Source of the DNA: Pristionchus mayeri
Taxonomy: Eukaryota > Nematoda > Chromadorea > Rhabditida > Neodiplogasteridae
Direction of reading: 5' to 3'
DNA: 64,000 nucleotides
NCBI GenBank assembly: GCA_036245805.1
Contig: BTRK01000003.1
Coordinates: 20,859,292-20,923,291, forward strand
The position numbers were made by a program, and so were the translations under genes. Position 1 is the first letter of the stretch. Each line of letters starts with the position of its first letter. Positions 1 to 10,322 of the stretch are shown here, one piece after another. The notes beneath the pieces are model-generated. The model was not told the DNA's origin. It saw only the letters and a list, made by a program, of their open reading frames with translations, and searched no databases.

Positions 1-4
1 TTTT

Positions 5-29
5 CGAACTTTCTGGAACATTCTAGAAG
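5..29. promoter_or_regulatory. Archetype five-pentamer heat shock element
   Basis: GAA at 6, TTC at 11, GAA at 16, TTC at 21 and GAA at 26 form five perfect alternating pentamers at exact 5-bp spacing, followed by an imperfect TTT at 31. Three alternating nGAAn units are the established minimum for an HSF trimer. This form recurs in every monomer that combines CGAAC with CTTTCTGG. The match is read directly; binding is inferred. It is given as the type example, since listing every monomer would add nothing. Confidence 0.8.
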
Positions 30-131
30 CTTTGGAACATTTTCGAACTTTCTGGAACATTCTAGAAGCTTTAGAACATTTTCGAACTTTCTGGAACATT
101 CTAGAAGCTTTGGAACATTTTCGAACTTTAT

Positions 132-146
132 GGAACATTCTAGAAG
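132..146. promoter_or_regulatory. Archetype three-pentamer HSE of the common monomer
   Basis: The commonest monomer has CTTTATGG, so the second pentamer reads TTA rather than TTC. It keeps GAA at 133, TTC at 138 and GAA at 143 as a perfect three-unit element centred on the palindrome TTCTAGAA. A further GAA at 123 remains in register, separated by the imperfect TTA unit. Confidence 0.75.
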
Positions 147-156
147 CTTTGGAACA

Positions 157-195
157 TTTTCGAACTTTATGGAACATTCTAAAAGCTTTGGAACA
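157..195 (+). repeat. K-type variant monomer (CTAAAAGC)
   Basis: First example of a recurrent monomer with CTAAAAGC in place of CTAGAAGC (the A run begins at 181). The change turns the third core pentamer GAA into AAA and removes the XbaI site but not HindIII. Only GAA-TTC remains perfect around the core, so HSF affinity should fall. K-type monomers recur at fixed places inside higher-order repeats. Confidence 0.9.
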
Positions 196-273
196 TTTTC
201 GAACTTTCTGGAACATTCTAGAAGCTTTAGAACATTTTCGAACTTTCTGGAACATTCTAGAAGCTTTGGAACA

Positions 274-312
274 TTTTCAAACTTTCGGGAACATTCTAGA
301 AGCTTTAGAACA
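274..312 (+). repeat. Q-type variant monomer (CAAACTTTCGGG)
   Basis: First example of the most diagnostic variant. CGAAC becomes CAAAC, losing the CpG and the BstBI site, and CTGG becomes CGGG, gaining a CpG about eight bases downstream. The two changes travel together, so they mark one monomer lineage. Four perfect pentamers remain (TTC, GAA, TTC, GAA). Q-type monomers occur in the first 9.5 kb at intervals that are whole multiples of 39 bp and serve as the best ruler for higher-order periods. Confidence 0.9.
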
Positions 313-3300
313 TTTTCGAACTTTATGGAACATTCTAGAAGCTTTAGAACATTTTCGAACTTTATGGAACATTCTAGAAGCTTTAGAACATTTTCGAACT
401 TTATGGAACATTCTAGAAGCTTTAGAACATTTTCGAACTTTATGGAACATTCTAGAAGCTTTGGAACATTTTCGAACTTTCTGGAACATTCTAGAAGCTT
501 TAGAACATTTTCGAACTTTCTGGAACATTCTAGAAGCTTTAGAACATTTTCGAACTTTATGGAACATTCTAGAAGCTTTGGAACATTTTCGAACTTTATG
601 GAACATTCTAGAAGCTTTGGAACATTTTCGAACTTTATGGAACATTCTAAAAGCTTTGGAACATTTTCGAACTTTCTGGAACATTCTAGAAGCTTTAGAA
701 CATTTTCGAACTTTCTGGAACATTCTAGAAGCTTTGGAACATTTTCAAACTTTCGGGAACATTCTAGAAGCTTTAGAACATTTTCGAACTTTATGGAACA
801 TTCTAGAAGCTTTGGAACATTTTCGAACTTTATGGAACATTCTAGAAGCTTTGGAACATTTTCGAACTTTATGGAACATTCTAAAAGCTTTGGAACATTT
901 TCGAACTTTATGGAACATTCTAGAAGCTTTGGAACATTTTCGAACTTTATGGAACATTCTAGAAGCTTTAGAACATTTTCAAACTTTATGGAACATTCTA
1001 GAAGCTTTAGAACATTTTCGAACTTTCTGGAACATTCTAGAAGCTTTAGAACATTTTCGAACTTTCTGGAACATTCTAGAAGCTTTGGAACATTTTCAAA
1101 CTTTATGGAACATTCTAGAAGCTTTGGAACATTTTCGAACTTTATGGAACATTCTAAAAGCTTTGGAACATTTTCGAACTTTCTGGAACATTCTAGAAGC
1201 TTTAGAACATTTTCGAACTTTCTGGAACATTCTAGAAGCTTTGGAACATTTTCAAACTTTCGGGAACATTCTAGAAGCTTTAGAACATTTTCGAACTTTA
1301 TGGAACATTCTAGAAGCTTTGGAACATTTTCGAACTTTATGGAACATTCTAGAAGCTTTGGAACATTTTCGAACTTTATGGAACATTCTAAAAGCTTTGG
1401 AACATTTTCGAACTTTATGGAACATTCTAGAAGCTTTGGAACATTTTCGAACTTTATGGAACATTCTAGAAGCTTTGGAACATTTTCGAACTTTATGGAA
1501 CATTCTAGAAGCTTTGGAACATTTTCGAACTTTATGGAACATTCTAAAAGCTTTGGAACATTTTCGAACTTTATGGAACATTCTAGAAGCTTTGGAACAT
1601 TTTCGAACTTTATGGAACATTCTAGAAGCTTTAGAACATTTTCAAACTTTATGGAACATTCTAGAAGCTTTAGAACATTTTCGAACTTTCTGGAACATTC
1701 TAGAAGCTTTAGAACATTTTCAAACTTTCTGGAACATTCTAGAAGCTTTGGAACATTTTCAAACTTTATGGAACATTCTAGAAGCTTTGGAACATTTTCG
1801 AACTTTATGGAACATTCTAAAAGCTTTGGAACATTTTCGAACTTTCTGGAACATTCTAGAAGCTTTAGAACATTTTCGAACTTTCTGGAACATTCTAGAA
1901 GCTTTGGAACATTTTCAAACTTTCGGGAACATTCTAGAAGCTTTAGAACATTTTCGAACTTTATGGAACATTCTAGAAGCTTTGGAACATTTTCGAACTT
2001 TATGGAACATTCTAGAAGCTTTGGAACATTTTCGAACTTTATGGAACATTCTAAAAGCTTTGGAACATTTTCGAACTTTATGGAACATTCTAGAAGCTTT
2101 GGAACATTTTCGAACTTTATGGAACATTCTAGAAGCTTTAGAACATTTTCAAACTTTCTGGAACATTCTAGAAGCTTTGGAACATTTTCGAACTTTCTGG
2201 AACATTCTAGAAGCTTTGGAACATTTTCAAACTTTCTGGAACATTCTAGAAGCTTTAGAACATTTTCAAACTTTCTGGAACATTCTAGAAGCTTTGGAAC
2301 ATTTTCAAACTTTCGGGAACATTCTAGAAGCTTTAGAACATTTTCGAACTTTATGGAACATTCTAGAAGCTTTAGAACATTTTCGAACTTTATGGAACAT
2401 TCTAGAAGCTTTAGAACATTTTCGAACTTTATGGAACATTCTAGAAGCTTTAGAACATTTTCGAACTTTATGGAACATTCTAGAAGCTTTGGAACATTTT
2501 CGAACTTTCTGGAACATTCTAGAAGCTTTAGAACATTTTCGAACTTTCTGGAACATTCTAGAAGCTTTGGAACATTTTCGAACTTTATGGAACATTCTAA
2601 AAGCTTTGGAACATTTTCGAACTTTATGGAACATTCTAGAAGCTTTGGAACATTTTCGAACTTTATGGAACATTCTAGAAGCTTTAGAACATTTTCGAAC
2701 TTTCTGGAACATTCTAGAAGCTTTGGAACATTTTCAAACTTTCGGGAACATTCTAGAAGCTTTAGAACATTTTCGAACTTTATGGAACATTCTAGAAGCT
2801 TTGGAACATTTTCGAACTTTATGGAACATTCTAGAAGCTTTGGAACATTTTCGAACTTTATGGAACATTCTAAAAGCTTTGGAACATTTTCGAACTTTCT
2901 GGAACATTCTAGAAGCTTTAGAACATTTTCGAACTTTCTGGAACATTCTAGAAGCTTTGGAACATTTTCAAACTTTCGGGAACATTCTAGAAGCTTTAGA
3001 ACATTTTCGAACTTTATGGAACATTCTAGAAGCTTTGGAACATTTTCGAACTTTATGGAACATTCTAGAAGCTTTGGAACATTTTCGAACTTTATGGAAC
3101 ATTCTAAAAGCTTTGGAACATTTTCGAACTTTATGGAACATTCTAGAAGCTTTGGAACATTTTCGAACTTTATGGAACATTCTAGAAGCTTTAGAACATT
3201 TTCAAACTTTCTGGAACATTCTAGAAGCTTTGGAACATTTTCGAACTTTCTGGAACATTCTAGAAGCTTTGGAACATTTTCAAACTTTCTGGAACATTCT

Positions 3301-3357
3301 AGAAGCTTTAGAACATTTTCAAACTTTCTGGAACATTCTAGAAGCTTTGGAACATTT

Positions 3358-4488
3358 TCAAACTTTCGGGAACATTCTAGAAGCTTTAGAACATTTTCGA
3401 ACTTTATGGAACATTCTAGAAGCTTTAGAACATTTTCGAACTTTTTGGAACATTCTAGAAGCTTTAGAACATTTTCGAACTTTATGGAACATTCTAGAAG
3501 CTTTAGAACATTTTCGAACTTTATGGAACATTCTAGAAGCTTTGGAACATTTTCGAACTTTCTGGAACATTCTAGAAGCTTTAGAACATTTTCGAACTTT
3601 CTGGAACATTCTAGAAGCTTTGGAACATTTTCAAACTTTCGGGAACATTCTAGAAGCTTTAGAACATTTTCGAACTTTATGGAACATTCTAGAAGCTTTG
3701 GAACATTTTCGAACTTTATGGAACATTCTAAAAGCTTTGGAACATTTTCGAACTTTATGGAACATTCTAGAAGCTTTGGAACATTTTCGAACTTTATGGA
3801 ACATTCTAGAAGCTTTAGAACATTTTCGAACTTTCTGGAACATTCTAGAAGCTTTGGAACATTTTCAAACTTTCGGGAACATTCTAGAAGCTTTAGAACA
3901 TTTTCGAACTTTATGGAACATTCTAGAAGCTTTGGAACATTTTCGAACTTTATGGAACATTCTAGAAGCTTTGGAACATTTTCGAACTTTATGGAACATT
4001 CTAAAAGCTTTGGAACATTTTCGAACTTTCTGGAACATTCTAGAAGCTTTAGAACATTTTCGAACTTTCTGGAACATTCTAGAAGCTTTGGAACATTTTC
4101 AAACTTTCGGGAACATTCTAGAAGCTTTAGAACATTTTCGAACTTTATGGAACATTCTAGAAGCTTTGGAACATTTTCGAACTTTATGGAACATTCTAGA
4201 AGCTTTGGAACATTTTCGAACTTTATGGAACATTCTAAAAGCTTTGGAACATTTTCGAACTTTATGGAACATTCTAGAAGCTTTGGAACATTTTCGAACT
4301 TTATGGAACATTCTAGAAGCTTTAGAACATTTTCAAACTTTCTGGAACATTCTAGAAGCTTTGGAACATTTTCGAACTTTCTGGAACATTCTAGAAGCTT
4401 TGGAACATTTTCAAACTTTCTGGAACATTCTAGAAGCTTTAGAACATTTTCAAACTTTCTGGAACATTCTAGAAGCTTTGGAACATTT
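3358..4488 (+). repeat. 29-monomer higher-order repeat (1131 bp), copy 1
   Basis: Q-type monomers at 3358, 3631, 3865, 4099 and 4489 are spaced 273, 234, 234 and 390 bp, summing to 1131 bp (29 x 39). The next copy repeats the same spacings. A private CTTTTTGG near 3445 distinguishes this copy. The preceding stretch 2305-3357 looks like a 27-monomer relative of the same unit. Confidence 0.9.
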
Positions 4489-5619
4489 TCAAACTTTCGG
4501 GAACATTCTAGAAGCTTTAGAACATTTTCGAACTTTATGGAACATTCTAGAAGCTTTAGAACATTTTCGAACTTTATGGAACATTCTAGAAGCTTTAGAA
4601 CATTTTCGAACTTTATGGAACATTCTAGAAGCTTTAGAACATTTTCGAACTTTATGGAACATTCTAGAAGCTTTGGAACATTTTCGAACTTTCTGGAACA
4701 TTCTAGAAGCTTTAGAACATTTTCGAACTTTCTGGAACATTCTAGAAGCTTTGGAACATTTTCAAACTTTCGGGAACATTCTAGAAGCTTTAGAACATTT
4801 TCGAACTTTATGGAACATTCTAGAAGCTTTGGAACATTTTCGAACTTTATGGAACATTCTAAAAGCTTTGGAACATTTTCGAACTTTATGGAACATTCTA
4901 GAAGCTTTGGAACATTTTCGAACTTTATGGAACATTCTAGAAGCTTTAGAACATTTTCGAACTTTCTGGAACATTCTAGAAGCTTTGGAACATTTTCAAA
5001 CTTTCGGGAACATTCTAGAAGCTTTAGAACATTTTCGAACTTTATGGAACATTCTAGAAGCTTTGGAACATTTTCGAACTTTATGGAACATTCTAGAAGC
5101 TTTGGAACATTTTCGAACTTTATGGAACATTCTAAAAGCTTTGGAACATTTTCGAACTTTCTGGAACATTCTAGAAGCTTTAGAACATTTTCGAACTTTC
5201 TGGAACATTCTAGAAGCTTTGGAACATTTTCAAACTTTCGGGAACATTCTAGAAGCTTTAGAACATTTTCGAACTTTATGGAACATTCTAGAAGCTTTGG
5301 AACATTTTCGAACTTTATGGAACATTCTAGAAGCTTTGGAACATTTTCGAACTTTATGGAACATTCTAAAAGCTTTGGAACATTTTCGAACTTTATGGAA
5401 CATTCTAGAAGCTTTGGAACATTTTCGAACTTTATGGAACATTCTAGAAGCTTTAGAACATTTTCAAACTTTCTGGAACATTCTAGAAGCTTTGGAACAT
5501 TTTCGAACTTTCTGGAACATTCTAGAAGCTTTGGAACATTTTCAAACTTTCTGGAACATTCTAGAAGCTTTAGAACATTTTCAAACTTTCTGGAACATTC
5601 TAGAAGCTTTGGAACATTT
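4489..5619 (+). repeat. 29-monomer higher-order repeat (1131 bp), copy 2
   Basis: Q-type monomers at 4489, 4762, 4996, 5230 and 5620 reproduce the 273-234-234-390 pattern exactly 1131 bp downstream of copy 1. In the stretch I compared, the visible difference was CTTTATGG here where copy 1 has CTTTTTGG. Confidence 0.9.
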
Positions 5620-7040
5620 TCAAACTTTCGGGAACATTCTAGAAGCTTTAGAACATTTTCGAACTTTATGGAACATTCTAGAAGCTTTAGAACATTTTCG
5701 AACTTTATGGAACATTCTAGAAGCTTTAGAACATTTTCGAACTTTATGGAACATTCTAGAAGCTTTAGAACATTTTCGAACTTTATGGAACATTCTAGAA
5801 GCTTTGGAACATTTTCGAACTTTATGGAACATTCTAGAAGCTTTGGAACATTTTCAAACTTTCTGGAACATTCTGGATGCTTTGGAACATTTTCGAACTT
5901 TATGGAACATTCTAGAAGCTTTGGAACATTTTCGAACTTTCTGGAACATTCTAGAAGCTTTAGAACATTTTCGAACTTTCTGGAACATTCTAGAAGCTTT
6001 GGAACATTTTCAAACTTTCGGGAACATTCTAGAAGCTTTAGAACATTTTCGAACTTTCTGGAACATTCTAGAAGCTTTGGAACATTTTCAAACTTTCGGG
6101 AACATTCTAGAAGCTTTAGAACATTTTCGAACTTTATGGAACATTCTAGAAGCTTTGGAACATTTTCGAACTTTATGGAACATTCTAGAAGCTTTGGAAC
6201 ATTTTCGAACTTTATGGAACATTCTAAAAGCTTTGGAACATTTTCGAACTTTATGGAACATTCTAGAAGCTTTGGAACATTTTCGAACTTTATGGAACAT
6301 TCTAGAAGCTTTAGAACATTTTCAAACTTTCTGGAACATTCTAGAAGCTTTGGAACATTTTCGAACTTTCTGGAACATTCTAGAAGCTTTGGAACATTTT
6401 CAAACTTTCTGGAACATTCTAGAAGCTTTAGAACATTTTCAAACTTTCTGGAACATTCTAGAAGCTTTGGAACATTTTCAAACTTTCGGGAACATTCAAG
6501 AAGCTTTAGAACATTTTCGAACTTTATGGAACATTCTAGAAGCTTTAGAACATTTTCGAACTTTATGGAACATTCTAGAAGCTTTAGAACATTTTCGAAC
6601 TTTATGGAACATTCTAGAAGCTTTGGAACATTTTCGAACTTTATGGAACATTCTAGAAGCTTTGGAACATTTTCAAACTTTCTGGAACATTCTGGATGCT
6701 TTGGAACATTTTCGAACTTTATGGAACATTCTAGAAGCTTTGGAACATTTTCGAACTTTCTGGAACATTCTAGAAGCTTTAGAACATTTTCGAACTTTCT
6801 GGAACATTCTAGAAGCTTTGGAACATTTTCAAACTTTCGGGAACATTCTAGAAGCTTTAGAACATTTTCGAACTTTATGGAACATTCTAGAAGCTTTGGA
6901 ACATTTTCGAACTTTATGGAACATTCTAAAAGCTTTGGAACATTTTCGAACTTTATGGAACATTCTAGAAGCTTTGGAACATTTTCGAACTTTATGGAAC
7001 ATTCTAGAAGCTTTGGAACATTTTCAAACTTTCTGGAACA
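5105..7040 (+). repeat. 50-monomer higher-order repeat (1950 bp), copy 1
   Basis: Q-type landmarks at 5230, 5620, 6088, 6478 and 6829 recur 1950 bp later. The rare TTCAAGAAGC monomer near 6497 is also shared, which argues for a recent duplication rather than chance. Edges are approximate, set where D-type monomers cease to match. Confidence 0.82.
5851..5889 (+). repeat. D-type variant monomer (CTGGATGC)
   Basis: First monomer carrying CTGGATGC in place of CTAGAAGC (5871-5880). It loses both XbaI and HindIII sites and converts the core GAA pentamer to GAT. The same variant recurs sparsely to the right edge, usually followed by CTTTATGG monomers, and marks homologous positions in neighbouring higher-order repeats. 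Confidence 0.9.
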
Positions 7041-7054
7041 TTCTGGATGCTTTG

Positions 7055-8990
7055 GAACATTTTCGAACTTTATGGAACATTCTAGAAGCTTTGGAACATT
7101 TTCGAACTTTCTGGAACATTCTAGAAGCTTTAGAACATTTTCGAACTTTCTGGAACATTCTAGAAGCTTTGGAACATTTTCAAACTTTCGGGAACATTCT
7201 AGAAGCTTTAGAACATTTTCGAACTTTATGGAACATTCTAGAAGCTTTGGAACATTTTCGAACTTTATGGAACATTCTAGAAGCTTTGGAACATTTTCGA
7301 ACTTTATGGAACATTCTAAAAGCTTTGGAACATTTTCGAACTTTATGGAACATTCTAGAAGCTTTGGAACATTTTCGAACTTTATGGAACATTCTAGAAG
7401 CTTTAGAACATTTTCAAACTTTCTGGAACATTCTAGAAGCTTTGGAACATTTTCGAACTTTCTGGAACATTCTAGAAGCTTTGGAACATTTTCAAACTTT
7501 CTGGAACATTCTAGAAGCTTTAGAACATTTTCAAACTTTCTGGAACATTCTAGAAGCTTTGGAACATTTTCAAACTTTCGGGAACATTCTAGAAGCTTTA
7601 GAACATTTTCGAACTTTATGGAACATTCTAGAAGCTTTAGAACATTTTCGAACTTTATGGAACATTCTAGAAGCTTTAGAACATTTTCGAACTTTATGGA
7701 ACATTCTAGAAGCTTTAGAACATTTTCGAACTTTATGGAACATTCTAGAAGCTTTGGAACATTTTCGAACTTTATGGAACATTCTAGAAGCTTTGGAACA
7801 TTTTCAAACTTTCTGGAACATTCTGGATGCTTTGGAACATTTTCGAACTTTATGGAACATTCTAGAAGCTTTGGAACATTTTCGAACTTTCTGGAACATT
7901 CTAGAAGCTTTAGAACATTTTCGAACTTTCTGGAACATTCTAGAAGCTTTGGAACATTTTCAAACTTTCGGGAACATTCTAGAAGCTTTAGAACATTTTC
8001 GAACTTTCTGGAACATTCTAGAAGCTTTGGAACATTTTCAAACTTTCGGGAACATTCTAGAAGCTTTAGAACATTTTCGAACTTTATGGAACATTCTAGA
8101 AGCTTTGGAACATTTTCGAACTTTATGGAACATTCTAGAAGCTTTGGAACATTTTCGAACTTTATGGAACATTCTAAAAGCTTTGGAACATTTTCGAACT
8201 TTATGGAACATTCTAGAAGCTTTGGAACATTTTCGAACTTTATGGAACATTCTAGAAGCTTTAGAACATTTTCAAACTTTCTGGAACATTCTAGAAGCTT
8301 TGGAACATTTTCGAACTTTCTGGAACATTCTAGAAGCTTTGGAACATTTTCAAACTTTCTGGAACATTCTAGAAGCTTTAGAACATTTTCAAACTTTCTG
8401 GAACATTCTAGAAGCTTTGGAACATTTTCAAACTTTCGGGAACATTCAAGAAGCTTTAGAACATTTTCGAACTTTATGGAACATTCTAGAAGCTTTAGAA
8501 CATTTTCGAACTTTATGGAACATTCTAGAAGCTTTAGAACATTTTCGAACTTTATGGAACATTCTAGAAGCTTTGGAACATTTTCGAACTTTATGGAACA
8601 TTCTAGAAGCTTTGGAACATTTTCAAACTTTCTGGAACATTCTGGATGCTTTGGAACATTTTCGAACTTTATGGAACATTCTAGAAGCTTTGGAACATTT
8701 TCGAACTTTCTGGAACATTCTAGAAGCTTTAGAACATTTTCGAACTTTCTGGAACATTCTAGAAGCTTTGGAACATTTTCAAACTTTCGGGAACATTCTA
8801 GAAGCTTTAGAACATTTTCGAACTTTATGGAACATTCTAGAAGCTTTGGAACATTTTCGAACTTTATGGAACATTCTAAAAGCTTTGGAACATTTTCGAA
8901 CTTTATGGAACATTCTAGAAGCTTTGGAACATTTTCGAACTTTATGGAACATTCTAGAAGCTTTGGAACATTTTCAAACTTTCTGGAACA
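7055..8990 (+). repeat. 50-monomer higher-order repeat (1950 bp), copy 2
   Basis: Landmarks at 7180, 7570, 8038, 8428 and 8779 match copy 1 at an offset of 1950 bp, including the private TTCAAGAAGC near 8447. Identity breaks at about 8991, where copy 1 has CTGGATGC and this copy has CTAGAAGC. Confidence 0.82.
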
Positions 8991-9504
8991 TTCTAGAAGC
9001 TTTAGAACATTTTCAAACTTTCTGGAACATTCTAGAAGCTTTGGAACATTTTCAAACTTTCGGGAACATTCTAGAAGCTTTAGAACATTTTCGAACTTTA
9101 TGGAACATTCTAGAAGCTTTAGAACATTTTCGAACTTTATGGAACATTCTAGAAGCTTTGGAACATTTTCGAACTTTATGGAACATTCTAGAAGCTTTAG
9201 AACATTTTCGAACTTTATGGAACATTCTAGAAGCTTTGGAACATTTTCGAACTTTATGGAACATTCTGGATGCTTTGGAACATTTTCGAACTTTATGGAA
9301 CATTCTAGAAGCTTTGGAACATTTTCGAACTTTCTGGAACATTCTAGAAGCTTTAGAACATTTTCGAACTTTCTGGAACATTCTAGAAGCTTTGGAACAT
9401 TTTCAAACTTTCGGGAACATTCTAGAAGCTTTAGAACATTTTCGAACTTTATGGAACATTCTAGAAGCTTTGGAACATTTTCGAACTTTATGGAACATTC
9501 TAGA

Positions 9505-10322
9505 AGCTTTTTAACATTTTCGAACTTTATGAAACATTCTAAAAGCTTTGGAACATTTTCGAACTTTATGGAACATTCTAAAAGCTTTGGAACATTTTCG
9601 AACTTTATGGAACATTCTAGAAGCTTTGGAACATTTTCAAACTTTCGGGAACATTCTAGAAGCTTTAGAACATTTTCGAACTTTATGGAACATTCTAGAA
9701 GCTTTGGAACATTTTCAAACTTTCGGGAACATTCTAGAAGCTTTGGAACATTTTCGAACTTTATGGAACATTCTAAAAGCTTTGGAACATTTTCGAACTT
9801 TATGGAACATTCTAGAAGCTTTGGAACATTTTCGAACTTTATGGAACATTCTAAAAGCTTTGGAACATTTTCGAACTTTATGGAACATTCTAGAAGCTTT
9901 GGAACATTTTCGAACTTTATGGAACATTCTAGAAGCTTTGGAACATTTTCAAACTTTCTGGAACATTCTAGAAGCTTTAGAACATTTTCAAACTTTCTGG
10001 AACATTCTAGAAGCTTTGGAACATTTTCAAACTTTCGGGAACATTCTAGAAGCTTTAGAACATTTTCGAACTTTATGGAACATTCTGGATGCTTTGGAAC
10101 ATTTTCGAACTTTATGGAACATTCTAGAAGCTTTGGAACATTTTCGAACTTTATGGAACATTCTAAAAGCTTTGGAACATTTTCGAACTTTATGGAACAT
10201 TCTAGAAGCTTTGGAACATTTTCAAACTTTCGGGAAATTCTAGAAGCTTTAGAACATTTTCGAACTTTATGGAACATTCTAGAAGCTTTGGAACATTTTC
10301 GAACTTTATGGAACATTCTAGA
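9505..10322 (+). repeat. 818-bp repeat with private GCTTTTTAAC monomer
   Basis: Begins with GCTTTTTAAC followed by TATGAAACATT (9531), both unique to this spot and to 10325-10353, exactly 818 bp on (21 x 39 minus 1). The missing base is the CGGGAAATTC deletion near 10236. That deletion is the first net indel in the window: the first 10.2 kb is perfectly 39-bp phased. Confidence 0.85.

Noticed and set aside
274..312. CENP-B box in Q-type monomers
   Set aside because: TTC...CGGG is reminiscent of the CENP-B box, but TTCG is TTCA in these monomers, the central A is T, and the spacing to CGGG is one base short.
32..9514. Giant open frames on the plus strand (3,160 and 3,400 codons) as genes
   Set aside because: They are open only because the repeat length is a multiple of three. 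Overlapping frames on both strands are equally open, no frame shows biased substitution, and frames shift at every indel.
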